Shown here piece by piece: positions 8,956 to 18,569 of a stretch of DNA of 64,000 nt. Within the stretch, counting starts at the first letter, position 1; the number at the start of each line of letters is the position of its first letter. The notes below the pieces were generated by a model, which did no database searches, was not told the DNA's origin, and was given only the letters and a program-made list of their open reading frames with translations. Origin of the DNA: Vibrio mediterranei (GTDB taxonomy: Bacteria; Pseudomonadota; Gammaproteobacteria; Enterobacterales; Vibrionaceae); NCBI RefSeq assembly GCF_900088415.1, contig NZ_FLLQ01000001.1:1054001-1118000 (forward strand). The letters are read 5' to 3'. The position numbers and the translations under genes are program-made.

Positions 8956-8971
8956 TGTGAGATTTGTCACA
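8956..8971. promoter_or_regulatory. CRP (cAMP receptor protein) site
   Basis: TGTGA (8956-8960), six bases, TCACA (8967-8971): an exact match to the CRP core. It is centred about 104 bases before the dctQ start and 200 bases before the dctP start, suited to catabolite control of the right arm or of both divergent arms. Confidence 0.8.
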
Positions 8972-9067
8972 AGCGGTTTCAATTTACTGTGTTTAAATCT
9001 GCTCAACCTTACCTCTTGCTCTTTTTCCAAATTATAAGACGAAGGATTTCGTCAACTAGGAGATGTT

Positions 9068-9586
9068 ATGAATAAGCTCATTACGATAATGAATAAGGTT
9101 TTATCCTTATTCTGTATTTCGCTGAGTAGTGTTTTAGTTGTTTGCGTGTCTTGGCAGGTGTTCTCTCGCTATGTATTAAACGCGCCGAGTACTTTCACTG
9201 ATGAAGTTGCCCGTTTTCTCTTTATCTGGGTCGGTTTGATGGGTGCAGCTTATACGCTAGGACAAAAACGCCACCTTGCTATTGACTTATTAGCAATGAA
9301 AATCGAACACGACGAAGCTAAACATAACAAGTTGAAGTTACTGATTAATATGATCAGCATGTCTTTCGCCTCCATCATTATGGTCTATGGTGGCGGTAGA
9401 TTAATGTTAAAAACTCTAGCGACAGGTCAAGTATCTCCCGCTCTAGGTATAGAGATGGGTTTAGTGTATGCCGCAATTCCTCTTGCGGGCTTATTTATGG
9501 TGATTTATTTGGTCCAAGATATTCTTGAGAATATCGCTTTTATGACCTCAAAAAATACCAACTCTTCCACTCTTTCAAACCAATAA
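9068..9586 (+). CDS. TRAP transporter small membrane subunit (DctQ family)
   Basis: 172 residues with four predicted helices (about 12-33, 45-67, 88-110, 128-152). It has the DctQ signatures FSRYVLNAPSTFTDEVARFLFIWVGLMGAA and GQKRHLAIDLL. It pairs with the large subunit encoded 18 bases downstream to form the sodium-driven permease that takes substrate from DctP. TAGGAGATG precedes the ATG. The membrane subunits are separated from dctP by the divergent promoter, an uncommon split of a TRAP set. Confidence 0.92.
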   Translation: MNKLITIMNKVLSLFCISLSSVLVVCVSWQVFSRYVLNAPSTFTDEVARFLFIWVGLMGAAYTLGQKRHLAIDLLAMKIEHDEAKHNKLKLLINMISMSFASIIMVYGGGRLMLKTLATGQVSPALGIEMGLVYAAIPLAGLFMVIYLVQDILENIAFMTSKNTNSSTLSNQ

Positions 9587-9604
9587 TTAATAAGGAATAT
9601 TACT

Positions 9605-10906
9605 GTGGAATGGCAAATAATTATTGTTTTATTTGGTAGCTTTTTCCTTTTCCTAGGATTAGGGGTTCCTATTTCGTTCGCTATTGGTATTGCGTCATTA
9701 TTAACGGTAATGATGACACTACCTTTTGATGCCGCTATCGCCGTTATTTCTCAGAAAATGGCATCCGGCCTTGATAGCTTTGCTCTACTAGCAATACCAT
9801 TCTTTATCCTAGCGGGTAATATCATGAACCAAGGCGGTATTGCACTTCGCCTTATTGAATTCGCAAAAGTACTTGGTGGCCGCCTCCCAGGGTCATTAGC
9901 TCACGTAAACGTACTTGCTAACATGATGTTTGGTGCTATTTCAGGTTCAGCCGTGGCCTCTGGCGCAGCTGTTGGTGGCACTATGGCACCGCTACAAAAG
10001 AAGGAAGGCTATGACCCAGCCTACTCTGCAGCTGTTAACATTACTTCGTGTCCAACAGGCCTATTGATTCCACCAAGTAACACATTCATTGTTTACTCTC
10101 TTATTTCCGGTGGCACATCAATCGGCGCACTTTTCCTAGCGGGTTACATCCCAGGAATGATTATGGGCCTTGGCCTTATGATCGTTGCCGCTATTATTGC
10201 GAAGAAACGAGGCTATCCTGTTGCCGCTAAGCCATCTACCTCTGTCGTCATTAAGAAAACACTTGATGCTTTACCAGCGCTGAGCTTAATCATCGTCATC
10301 ATGGGCGGTATCATCGGTGGTATTTTCACAGCAACTGAAGCATCTGCCATTGCTGTTGTTTATACGCTATTGCTGGCTGTAGTTTTCTATCGTGAAGTAT
10401 CGATCAAACAGCTTCCGGGCATCATTCTTGAATCTGTCGTTACGACATCCATTGTTTTACTACTTATTGGTGCGTCAATGGGCATGTCGTGGGCAATGGC
10501 GAACGCTGATATCCCTTATATGATAAGTGATGCCTTATTAGCCGTATCGGAAAACCCATTGATCATTCTACTGATCATCAACTTGATTCTGCTTATTGTC
10601 GGTATCTTCATGGATATGACACCAGCGCTACTGATCTTTACACCTATTTTCCTTCCAATCGCGATGGACCTAGGTATGGATCCAGTTCACTTCGGTATCA
10701 TGATGACCTTCAACCTATGTATCGGTATCTGTACTCCACCTGTAGGTAGTGCACTATTTATCGGTTGTTCTGTAGGCGATGTGAGGATCGACAAAGTTAT
10801 CAAACCATTACTGCCTTTCTACGCTGTATTGGTACTAGCACTAATGCTAGTGACTTTCGTACCTCAAGTAAGCCTGATACTACCTCAACTATTCCTAGGC
10901 TACTAA
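9605..10906 (+). CDS. TRAP transporter large permease (DctM family)
   Basis: 433 residues and about 12 hydrophobic segments typical of DctM: IPFFILAGNIMNQGGIA, the SGSAVASGAAVGGTMAP loop, PPSNTFIVYSLISGG, and EASAIAVVYTLLL. The start is GTG at 9605 with AAGGAA 8 bases upstream. It transports the DctP-delivered uronate, driven by sodium. The gene after it is a GH31 glycosidase, with a hairpin in the gap. Confidence 0.93.
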   Translation: MEWQIIIVLFGSFFLFLGLGVPISFAIGIASLLTVMMTLPFDAAIAVISQKMASGLDSFALLAIPFFILAGNIMNQGGIALRLIEFAKVLGGRLPGSLAHVNVLANMMFGAISGSAVASGAAVGGTMAPLQKKEGYDPAYSAAVNITSCPTGLLIPPSNTFIVYSLISGGTSIGALFLAGYIPGMIMGLGLMIVAAIIAKKRGYPVAAKPSTSVVIKKTLDALPALSLIIVIMGGIIGGIFTATEASAIAVVYTLLLAVVFYREVSIKQLPGIILESVVTTSIVLLLIGASMGMSWAMANADIPYMISDALLAVSENPLIILLIINLILLIVGIFMDMTPALLIFTPIFLPIAMDLGMDPVHFGIMMTFNLCIGICTPPVGSALFIGCSVGDVRIDKVIKPLLPFYAVLVLALMLVTFVPQVSLILPQLFLGY

Positions 10907-10925
10907 TCTCACCAAATATCATTCT

Positions 10926-10945
10926 GAGAGCCCGTTTGGGCTCTC
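10926..10945 (+). promoter_or_regulatory. Stem-loop between dctM and GH31 gene
   Basis: GAGAGCCC (10926-10933), GTTT, GGGCTCTC (10938-10945), followed by TCTATTG, too poor in T for an efficient terminator. It probably sets transporter-to-enzyme ratio by partial termination or RNA protection, like the hairpin after dctP. Confidence 0.55.
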
Positions 10946-10966
10946 TCTATTGAAAGGAATTCTAAA

Positions 10967-13363
10967 GTGAAGACCATTAGAAACTGGCAATTTAAGCAGC
11001 AAAATAATAACGAAATCATTCTAAGCTGCGACGACAAACACACTCTTCATTTATTCGTGCTAGAGAACCATCTAATTCGTGTGTTATTCCAACGTTACAA
11101 TACTCTTCGCCTTGACAGAACTTGGATGGTGGCACCCGATGGTAACGATGTACCATGGGAAGGTCGCGACAGAATGTCACTAGAGGGGTTCACCTTACCT
11201 ACTTTCGAACTCTATGAAAACCAAGATACTCTGCGCATCGAGACAGAGCAGTTGCGTTTAACCGTCCACCAGCCTCTATGGATGGAGTGGGAACATAAAG
11301 TAAACGGTGAGTGGAAACCATTAACTAAAGATCGCAAAACAGGCGCATACCAATTGGGTGTGAGTGAACCAGGTATTGCCCACTTTATGAATCGTGGTGA
11401 CAACGAACTATACTACGGTCTTGGAGAGAAGACTGGCAACCTCAATCGTGAAGGTCGTCGTTTTGAGATGCGCAACCTCGATGCAATGGGTTATGACGCA
11501 AGCAAGACCGATCCTCTGTACAAACATGTTCCTTTCTATATCACTAAAACGACCTCTGATGAAAGTGGCGCATCGTTTGGTGTCTTTTATGACAACTTAG
11601 CAAGTTGCTGGTTTGATTTAGGAAATGAGCTGGATAACTACCACATCAAATACCGTAGCTATCGTGCCGAAGACGGTGACCTAGATCTGTATTTCATGTA
11701 CGGCGAAAGCATCAAAAATGTGACTCAACAGTTTGTCCGTTTAACTGGTGGCACTGCCTTTGGTCCAAAATGGAGCTTGGGTTACAGCGGCTCAACCATG
11801 CAATACACAGACGCACCTAATTCTCAGGAGCTACTAGAAGGTTTTGTAGACCAATGTGCAGAGCACGGTATTCCTTGTGACTCGTTCCAACTTTCTTCGG
11901 GTTATACGTCTATCGGGGACAAACGCTATGTCTTCAACTGGAACTACGAAAAAGTTCCTAATCCAAATGCAATGTCAGACCATTTCCATGCTCATGGGCT
12001 GAAGCTAGCCGCAAATATTAAGCCTTGTTTGCTACATGATCACCCTCGTTTCGATGAAGTCAAAGAGAAAGGCTTGTTCATAAAAGATTCCGAGTATGAC
12101 GTACCAGAAAACTCGGTGTTCTGGGACGCGGACGGCTCACACCTTGATTTTACCAATCCAGAAACTATCAAGTGGTGGCAGGACAATGTTAAAGAGCAGT
12201 TATTAGAGAAAGGCATCGATTCTACTTGGAATGACAACAACGAATACGAGATATGGGACAAGAGTGCACGTTGCTTCGGTTTCGGCAAAGAGATTCCTGT
12301 TGGCTTGATTCGCCCGCTGCAACCATTACTCATGATGCGTGCTTCTTACGAAGCGCAAACCGAGTTTGCTCCAGAACTTCGCCCATACTTGATTTCACGC
12401 TCAGGGTGCCCTGGGATGAACCGCTACGTTCAAACTTGGAGTGGTGACAACAGAACCAACTGGACCAGCTTAAAATACAATATCAAAATGGGTTTAGGTA
12501 TGAGCTTGTCTGGCTTGTATAACCTTGGTCATGATGTTGGTGGTTTCTCGGGTGACAAGCCTGATCCTGAACTCTTCGCTCGTTGGGTACAGAACGGTGT
12601 TATGCACCCACGTTTCACCATCCACTCTTGGAATGACGATGGCAGCGTTAACGAACCTTGGATGCATCCAACTGTCACTCCTATTATACGTGACGCAATG
12701 AAGATTCGTTACCAGCTTCTTCCGTACATCTATGATTCGTTGTATCAGGCTCATACTCATGATGAACCAATGCTTCGCCCTACGTTCCTGGACCATGAGC
12801 ATGATGAAAATACGTTTATCGAAAATGACGACTACCTGCTAGGCAAAGATCTACTCGTCGCTTCCGTAGTAGAAGAAGGACAACGTGAACGTGACATCTA
12901 CCTTCCAAATAACGAGGATGGTTGGTACGACTTCTACACAGGTCAATGGTATAGCGCTGGTAACACCATTTCCGTCGCCGCACCACTAGAGCGCATCCCT
13001 CTGCTTGCTCGTGCAGGTGCAGTGATCCCGACAAGTGCGAGAATCGCTAATGCCAACGCCCAAAAAGATGACAGTCGTGGCCTAAATATTTACCCACTTC
13101 AAGGGGTAGGACAGACTCAATGTAGCATTTTTGATGATGACGGTGAGTCTAACGGTTATCTAACAGGCAACCATATTACTTTGAATATCGAAATGGTTTG
13201 CGACAACAACACCATTACTTTGAATATTACTCGTACCGGTGACTTCCTGCCGGCATATGACACATTAACGCTGAACCTTCCAAACAGCGAAAAACGTCAA
13301 CTCATCGTTAACGGAAACACATATCAAAATGGTGATGCGTTTCCACTTTCAGCGGCTAAATAA
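10967..13363 (+). CDS. GH31 family alpha-glycosidase, cytoplasmic
   Basis: 798 residues with GH31 order: N-terminal beta-sandwich (to about 250), TIM barrel (about 260-620), C-terminal beta domains. The nucleophile region reads DSTWNDNNEYE (about residue 420, Asp of WND). The acid/base region is HDVGGFSGDKPDPELFARW (about 525-535), followed by GVMHPRFTIHSWN. WNDNNE instead of the usual W-x-D-M-N-E is typical of some bacterial subgroups. No signal peptide. It starts with GTG 10967 behind AAAGGAA. Within this island it probably removes alpha-linked sugars from imported uronic-acid oligosaccharides; alpha-glucosidase or alpha-xylosidase activity cannot be told apart here. Confidence 0.88.
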   Translation: MKTIRNWQFKQQNNNEIILSCDDKHTLHLFVLENHLIRVLFQRYNTLRLDRTWMVAPDGNDVPWEGRDRMSLEGFTLPTFELYENQDTLRIETEQLRLTVHQPLWMEWEHKVNGEWKPLTKDRKTGAYQLGVSEPGIAHFMNRGDNELYYGLGEKTGNLNREGRRFEMRNLDAMGYDASKTDPLYKHVPFYITKTTSDESGASFGVFYDNLASCWFDLGNELDNYHIKYRSYRAEDGDLDLYFMYGESIKNVTQQFVRLTGGTAFGPKWSLGYSGSTMQYTDAPNSQELLEGFVDQCAEHGIPCDSFQLSSGYTSIGDKRYVFNWNYEKVPNPNAMSDHFHAHGLKLAANIKPCLLHDHPRFDEVKEKGLFIKDSEYDVPENSVFWDADGSHLDFTNPETIKWWQDNVKEQLLEKGIDSTWNDNNEYEIWDKSARCFGFGKEIPVGLIRPLQPLLMMRASYEAQTEFAPELRPYLISRSGCPGMNRYVQTWSGDNRTNWTSLKYNIKMGLGMSLSGLYNLGHDVGGFSGDKPDPELFARWVQNGVMHPRFTIHSWNDDGSVNEPWMHPTVTPIIRDAMKIRYQLLPYIYDSLYQAHTHDEPMLRPTFLDHEHDENTFIENDDYLLGKDLLVASVVEEGQRERDIYLPNNEDGWYDFYTGQWYSAGNTISVAAPLERIPLLARAGAVIPTSARIANANAQKDDSRGLNIYPLQGVGQTQCSIFDDDGESNGYLTGNHITLNIEMVCDNNTITLNITRTGDFLPAYDTLTLNLPNSEKRQLIVNGNTYQNGDAFPLSAAK

Positions 13364-13375
13364 GGAACCGATTCA

Positions 13376-14839
13376 ATGACAAATATCAGTAACCACACAC
13401 TGAACGCATCTGTAAGCCAACCTAACTACCCGCGTTCTGAGCTGAAATCACGAATCGTTCATCTAGGCTTCGGTGCATTCCACCGCGCACACCAAGGACT
13501 CTTTACTGATGAAGTTGCGCGAAAATCACAAAGTGACTGGGGTATTTGTGAAATCAACCTTTTCGGTGGAGAAGAATTAATTACTTCGCTACGTGCGCAA
13601 GATCATTTATATAGTGTCGCTGAAAAAGGCGCTCTATCGACAGACGTCAAGGTCATTGGTTCAGTAACAGAATCTCTACACCCAAGTTTAGACGGCATCG
13701 ATGCTGTTATTGAAAAAATGGCCGAACCACAGGTCGTCATTGTTTCAATGACTATCACTGAAAAAGGCTACTGCGCAGACCCTGCTACTGGTCGACTAGA
13801 TAAGAACAATCCTTTAGTCATTGCCGACTTAGAAAACCCATCTTCTCCAAAATCAGCACTAGGCTACATAGTTCAAGCTTTGAAAGTTCGTCGCGAACGT
13901 GGTCTATCACCATTTACCGTCATGTCTTGCGACAATGTACAAGAAAACGGTCACGTGGCGAAAGCGGCTATTTTAGAATTCGCCAAGTTACTAGATGCTG
14001 AGCTAGGTGCCTGGATTGAAGCAAACGTAACTTTCCCTTGCACTATGGTAGACCGTATCGTTCCTGCTGCAACGGAAGAAACGCTACGTGAAATTACTGA
14101 ACTACTCGGCGTTGAAGACCCATGTGGTATTGCTTGTGAACCTTTCCGTCAATGGGTAATTGAAGACAACTTCGTAGCTGGTCGTCCAGATTGGAACATT
14201 GCTGGTGCAGAGTTTGTCGCAGACGTTGTGCCTTATGAAGAGATGAAGCTAAGAATGCTCAACGGTAGTCACTCATTCTTAGCTTACTTAGGTTACCTCG
14301 GTGGTTACGCTCATATCTCAGACACGATGACAGATGCCGGTTATCGCAAAGCCGCTTTCGATATGATGATGTTAGCGCAAGCCCCATCGCTTAAGATGCC
14401 CGAAGGGACAGATTTAGAAGCTTACGCCAAGCTGCTCATTGATCGTTTCACTAACCCTAGCTTAAAACATAAGACTTGGCAGATCGCGATGGATGGTAGC
14501 CAAAAGATCCCTCAACGTATGGGAGGAAGCCTAAAATTCCATCTAGACCAAGGTTCTGAATTTAAATGGCTTGCAGCAGGTATCGCTGGCTGGATGCGCT
14601 ATGTGTCTGGTGTTGATGAGCAAGGTAACGAAATCGACGTCCGCGACCCAATGGCGACGATGCTTCGTAGTGTCTGCGAACAGCACGGTCTGAATGTCAC
14701 TGTCGTCCCAGCATTACTTGGCATCGAAGCAATTTTCCCAGCTGATATTGGCCGTGACCTTCAGGTTATAGACGCCGTTTCGAGCGCTTATCAATCACTA
14801 ATCGACAATGGTGCAAAAGCGACCGTCGCGGCACTTTAA
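13376..14839 (+). CDS. uxuB: Fructuronate reductase (mannitol dehydrogenase family)
   Basis: 487 residues: Rossmann region IVHLGFGAFHRAHQGLFTDE (residues 28-47), middle CDNVQENGHVAKAAILEFA, and the catalytic Lys/Asn/His block EEMKLRMLNGSHSFLAYLGYL (about 297-317) typical of the polyol long-chain dehydrogenases. It reduces fructuronate to mannonate with NADH. Twelve bases after the GH31 gene, upstream of uxaC. Tagaturonate reductase (UxaB) is a relative, but the presence of uxuA and lack of altronate dehydratase point to UxuB. Confidence 0.92.
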   Translation: MTNISNHTLNASVSQPNYPRSELKSRIVHLGFGAFHRAHQGLFTDEVARKSQSDWGICEINLFGGEELITSLRAQDHLYSVAEKGALSTDVKVIGSVTESLHPSLDGIDAVIEKMAEPQVVIVSMTITEKGYCADPATGRLDKNNPLVIADLENPSSPKSALGYIVQALKVRRERGLSPFTVMSCDNVQENGHVAKAAILEFAKLLDAELGAWIEANVTFPCTMVDRIVPAATEETLREITELLGVEDPCGIACEPFRQWVIEDNFVAGRPDWNIAGAEFVADVVPYEEMKLRMLNGSHSFLAYLGYLGGYAHISDTMTDAGYRKAAFDMMMLAQAPSLKMPEGTDLEAYAKLLIDRFTNPSLKHKTWQIAMDGSQKIPQRMGGSLKFHLDQGSEFKWLAAGIAGWMRYVSGVDEQGNEIDVRDPMATMLRSVCEQHGLNVTVVPALLGIEAIFPADIGRDLQVIDAVSSAYQSLIDNGAKATVAAL

Positions 14840-14857
14840 GGGTGAGTTAAGGAATTA

Positions 14858-16270
14858 ATGATGAAAGACTTTCTATGTGAAGATTTTTTACTGAGTAATG
14901 AAACTGCTCGCCGCCTTTATCATGAGCATGCGGCGGACCAGCCAATTTACGATTATCACTGCCACTTAAATCCAGCCGAAGTTGCAAGCAATCGTAAGTT
15001 CGATAACCTCGGTCAAATTTGGCTTGAAGGCGACCACTACAAATGGCGCGGTATGCGCTCAGCTGGTATTCAAGAGCAATTGATCACAGGTTCTGCCTCT
15101 GATTACGACAAATTTCAAGCGTGGGCTAAGACAGTGCCTATGACGTTAGGTAACCCGCTCTATCACTGGACGCATTTAGAGTTGCGTCGACCATTTGGTA
15201 TTACAGGGAAGCGACTTAGTCCCGAGACGGCTGACACCATTTGGAACCATTGTAACGAGCTGCTACAAACGCCTGAGTTTTCAGCACGCGGTATTATGAA
15301 GCAAATGAATGTTGTCATGGCCGGGACAACTGATGACCCAGTCGATACGCTTGAACATCATAAAGCGATTGCTGATGATGAAAGTTTCGATATTGAAGTA
15401 CTGCCTAGTTGGCGTCCTGATAAAGCCTTCAAAATTGAGCTGGATGGTTTTGCAGACTATATGACGTTATTAGGCCGCGCAGCAGATGTTGAGATTAACA
15501 GTTTCGCAACCCTGCTTGACGCACTTGATCGACGTCTTTCTCACTTCGATGCTCACGGCTGTCGTGCAGCCGATCATGGCATTGAAATCGTTCGTTACGC
15601 ACAAGTTCCATCAGAGCAAGCATTAGACCACCTGATAAAACGCCGCTTAAGCGGAGAAAAACTCACAGAAGAAGAGTGCGCACAGTTTTCTACTGCGGTA
15701 CAAGTCTGGTTAGGTAAACGCTATGCCAAGCTAGGTTGGGTAATGCAACTGCACATTGGCGCACAGCGAAACAACAATACGCGCATGTTCCAAATGCTTG
15801 GTGCAGATGCCGGCTTCGACTCCATCAGTGACCGTACCTTCGCATTCGAATTAGCTCATCTTCTTGATGAAATGGATCAAAGTAATGAACTACCTAAAAC
15901 CATTCTTTACTGCCTGAATCCTCGTGATAACGAAATGATGGCGACGATGATTGGAAACTTCCAAGGTGGCGGCATTGCGGGCAAAGTTCAATTTGGCTCT
16001 GGTTGGTGGTTTAACGACCAAAAAGATGGCATGCAGCGACAAATGGAACAGTTGTCTCAACTGGGTTTACTAAGCCAGTTTGTTGGTATGTTGACAGACT
16101 CTCGCAGCTTCCTTTCTTACACTCGCCACGAATATTTCCGTCGTATCTTGTGTGACATGATTGGTCGCTGGGCGGAAAATGGCGAAGTACCAAACGACCT
16201 ATCACTGTTAGGTCCTATGGTTGAAGATATCTGTTTTAACAACGCCAAGCGTTATTTTTCCATCAAGTAA
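14858..16270 (+). CDS. uxaC: Glucuronate isomerase
   Basis: 470 residues, full-length Uxa[26 protein letters not shown], metal-binding [13 protein letters not shown] (residues 30-42), [43 protein letters not shown] and the closing [19 protein letters not shown]. It converts D-glucuronate to D-fructuronate, the first intracellular step. The second ATG is a possible start one codon downstream. Co-transcribed with uxuB (18-base gap) and kdgK (14-base gap). Confidence 0.95.
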   Translation: MMKDFLCEDFLLSNETARRLYHEHAADQPIYDYHCHLNPAEVASNRKFDNLGQIWLEGDHYKWRGMRSAGIQEQLITGSASDYDKFQAWAKTVPMTLGNPLYHWTHLELRRPFGITGKRLSPETADTIWNHCNELLQTPEFSARGIMKQMNVVMAGTTDDPVDTLEHHKAIADDESFDIEVLPSWRPDKAFKIELDGFADYMTLLGRAADVEINSFATLLDALDRRLSHFDAHGCRAADHGIEIVRYAQVPSEQALDHLIKRRLSGEKLTEEECAQFSTAVQVWLGKRYAKLGWVMQLHIGAQRNNNTRMFQMLGADAGFDSISDRTFAFELAHLLDEMDQSNELPKTILYCLNPRDNEMMATMIGNFQGGGIAGKVQFGSGWWFNDQKDGMQRQMEQLSQLGLLSQFVGMLTDSRSFLSYTRHEYFRRILCDMIGRWAENGEVPNDLSLLGPMVEDICFNNAKRYFSIK

Positions 16271-16284
16271 TTGGGAGACTTGCG

Positions 16285-17244
16285 ATGAAACATATCGCCA
16301 TCATTGGTGAATGTATGATTGAACTAAATGGGAAACCATTTGGTGAGATGCATCAGACGTTTGGTGGAGATACGCTTAATGCCGCGGTTTATTTGAACCG
16401 TGGCTGTCAGCTTAACTCTGAGGACACCTTAATAAGAACCTCCTTTGTCAGCGCTTTGGGAACCGACGCGATCAGCGAAGGAATGATTACGCGTTGGCAA
16501 GATGAAAATATCGATACGCAGTTCGTGTTGCGTGACGGGGATCGAACGCCTGGCCTCTATCTTATTCAGCTAGACGAACAAGGGGAACGGACGTTTCTCT
16601 ATTGGCGTAACCAGTCAGCAGCAAAATACCTGTTACAACACCCTAATTTTGACGCCATTGCTCACGATCTAAAGTCGACAAACATGGTCTTTCTCAGCGG
16701 CATTAGCTTAGCTATTTTACCCACTGAAGATCGAGTCAAACTTTTCGGCTTACTTAACGAGCTAAAACGAAATGATATCGAAATAAGCTTTGATAGCAAC
16801 TATCGTCCAGCTTTGTGGCCTTCAGATGGACTTATTACCGTCAAAGAAAACTACCGCCAGATGTATCAACTTACTGATATAGCATTGGTCACCTTTGATG
16901 ATGAAAAGCTAATTTGGGGAGACCTCAATCCTCAAGCAACCATAGAACGACTTCATAGTGAGGGCATCAAAAATGTTGTGCTAAAACTGGGCTCAGAGGG
17001 TTGCTTAGTTTCAGAAAACTTTGGCAAGCAATCCCTAACCGTTCCCACGCAGCCCGTGAAAAATGTTGTAGATACAACATCGGCGGGCGACTCATTTAAC
17101 GGTGGCTTCCTCTCCTGTTATCTCGCTGGTGGCTCAATGGAGCAATCTTGTCAGAGAGGCAATCGTCTCGCGGGAATCGTAATTCAACATAAAGGGGCAA
17201 TAATCCCCAAGACTGCGACTGATGTCGTGACCCAAGAAAAATAA
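16285..17244 (+). CDS. kdgK: 2-keto-3-deoxygluconate kinase (PfkB family)
   Basis: 319 residues with PfkB signatures: GGDTLNAAVYLNR near residue 29 and DTTSAGDSFNGGFLSCYLAGG (about 264-284), the latter containing the anion hole and catalytic Asp. KDG kinases share IGECMIEL at the N-terminus, present here. It phosphorylates KDG made by UxuA to KDPG. Nine bases from eda, with GGGAGAC before the ATG. Confidence 0.92.
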   Translation: MKHIAIIGECMIELNGKPFGEMHQTFGGDTLNAAVYLNRGCQLNSEDTLIRTSFVSALGTDAISEGMITRWQDENIDTQFVLRDGDRTPGLYLIQLDEQGERTFLYWRNQSAAKYLLQHPNFDAIAHDLKSTNMVFLSGISLAILPTEDRVKLFGLLNELKRNDIEISFDSNYRPALWPSDGLITVKENYRQMYQLTDIALVTFDDEKLIWGDLNPQATIERLHSEGIKNVVLKLGSEGCLVSENFGKQSLTVPTQPVKNVVDTTSAGDSFNGGFLSCYLAGGSMEQSCQRGNRLAGIVIQHKGAIIPKTATDVVTQEK

Positions 17245-17253
17245 GGAATTTAC

Positions 17254-17883
17254 ATGTCGACTATCAACGAAAAATTACAGGCGCTTAAAGTCATCCCTGT
17301 TATCGCTATCGACAAAGCGGAAGATATTATCCCTTTAGGCAAAGTACTGGCTGAAAACGGCCTACCTGCCGCTGAGATCACTTTCCGCTCTGAAGCCGCG
17401 GTCGAAGCGATTCGTTTGCTAAGAGAAACGCAACCAAATATGTTGATTGGAGCTGGTACTGTTTTAAATCGCGAGCAAGTGATTGCAGCAAAAGAAGCGG
17501 GAGCGACATTTATTGTTTCACCAGGATTCAACCCAAATACCGTTAAAGCGTGCCAAGAGCTTGAGATTGACATTGTACCCGGAGTCAATAACCCAAGTAC
17601 GGTTGAAGCGGCGTTGGAAATGGGGCTCACTACTTTAAAATTCTTCCCAGCGGAAGCATCTGGTGGCGTTAGTATGGTGAAATCACTGTTGGCACCCTAC
17701 GGTGATATTTGCTTAATGCCAACTGGTGGAATCAACCCTAAGAATATCAAAGACTATCTAGCGATCCCTCGTGTACTCGCTTGTGGTGGGACATGGATGG
17801 TTGATAAAAAGCTAATCGAAGCTGGAGAATGGGAAGAACTTGCTCGACTTACCCGTGAAGCGGTTGCATTAGTGAATAATTAA
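17254..17883 (+). CDS. eda: KDPG/KHG aldolase
   Basis: 209 residues, class I aldolase with the catalytic Glu in AAEITFRSEAAVEA (about residue 44) and Schiff-base Lys in TTLKFFPAEASGG (about residue 130). It cleaves KDPG to pyruvate and glyceraldehyde 3-phosphate, closing the glucuronate route. TAAGGAATTTAC precedes the ATG. A small hairpin follows (17895-17914). Confidence 0.95.
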   Translation: MSTINEKLQALKVIPVIAIDKAEDIIPLGKVLAENGLPAAEITFRSEAAVEAIRLLRETQPNMLIGAGTVLNREQVIAAKEAGATFIVSPGFNPNTVKACQELEIDIVPGVNNPSTVEAALEMGLTTLKFFPAEASGGVSMVKSLLAPYGDICLMPTGGINPKNIKDYLAIPRVLACGGTWMVDKKLIEAGEWEELARLTREAVALVNN

Positions 17884-17894
17884 TCTGTATTGTT

Positions 17895-17914
17895 GAGGCT
17901 TCAGAAGGAGCCTC
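17895..17914 (+). promoter_or_regulatory. Intercistronic hairpin after eda
   Basis: GAGGCT (17895-17900) and AGCCTC (17909-17914) around an 8-base loop, no T-tract. It is the third hairpin of this kind in the island and marks the boundary between the pathway genes and the two uncharacterised tail genes. Confidence 0.45.
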
Positions 17915-17939
17915 CCAAGCAATAACGAAAAGGATTTTT

Positions 17940-18569
17940 ATGAAGATTTTGTTCCTGCACACTTTAGCGAGCAACATCACCCTCTTTAAACCTCTAGCCG
18001 CAACATCGCTCCCTAAACATGACATATTCCACGATGTCCAAGAATCATTTCTAAGCAACATACGCAAAACAGGGGCAACTCCCTCTATCGTCAAGCAGAT
18101 TCAAGATTATTTAAGCCAGCGGCTTACTCAAGGCTATGACTTTATTGTTTGCACTTGTTCAACCCTGGGCCCAATTGTGGATGCTTACCCTGATAACCGT
18201 GTTTTTCGAGTCGACCGACCGATGGCAGAACAAACCATTGGCTACAGTCGGATACTTGTTGCTGTTACGCTTGAAAGTACGATAGAACCCACTCGATCTT
18301 TACTAGAAAGCTCCAACAACCATTCTCAATTCGAGTTTTTATTTATTCCTGCGGCGTGGGAACATTATGTCGCGGGCTCAATGCAGGCTTTCAATTCAAG
18401 CATTGCAAACACTATCACTGAGCATCGTACACATTCTACGGACCGTTATGATGCTATCGTGTTAGCGCAAGCGTCAATGGCATATGCATTAGCGGAGTGT
18501 CAGTTTGACATTACCGTTTTATCCAGCCCACAAAGTTGCCTGAACTATCTGGAGAAGCAATTAGAATGA
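17940..18569 (+). CDS. Asp/Glu/hydantoin racemase-superfamily-like protein
   Basis: 209 residues. The layout matches the Asp/Glu racemase superfamily: an N-terminal LFLHTLASN strand-loop, a first Cys in FIVCTCSTLGPIVDAY (about residues 66-82, two Cys) and a later SSP with Cys near the C-terminus (SSPQSCLNY). The canonical second-domain catalytic Cys is not clearly placed; the equivalent strand reads AIVLAQASMAYAL with Ala-Ser instead of Cys. It may therefore be a divergent or non-racemase member. It follows eda by 56 bases and overlaps the ygjV-like gene by four bases, so it belongs to the end of the uronate transcript. Role unknown. Confidence 0.65.
   Translation: MKILFLHTLASNITLFKPLAATSLPKHDIFHDVQESFLSNIRKTGATPSIVKQIQDYLSQRLTQGYDFIVCTCSTLGPIVDAYPDNRVFRVDRPMAEQTIGYSRILVAVTLESTIEPTRSLLESSNNHSQFEFLFIPAAWEHYVAGSMQAFNSSIANTITEHRTHSTDRYDAIVLAQASMAYALAECQFDITVLSSPQSCLNYLEKQLE

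Noticed and set aside
18536..18566. Longer N-terminus for the YgjV-like protein
   Set aside because: The extension overlaps the preceding gene by 34 bases and lacks a ribosome site; the ATGA overlap at 18566 fits the family start.
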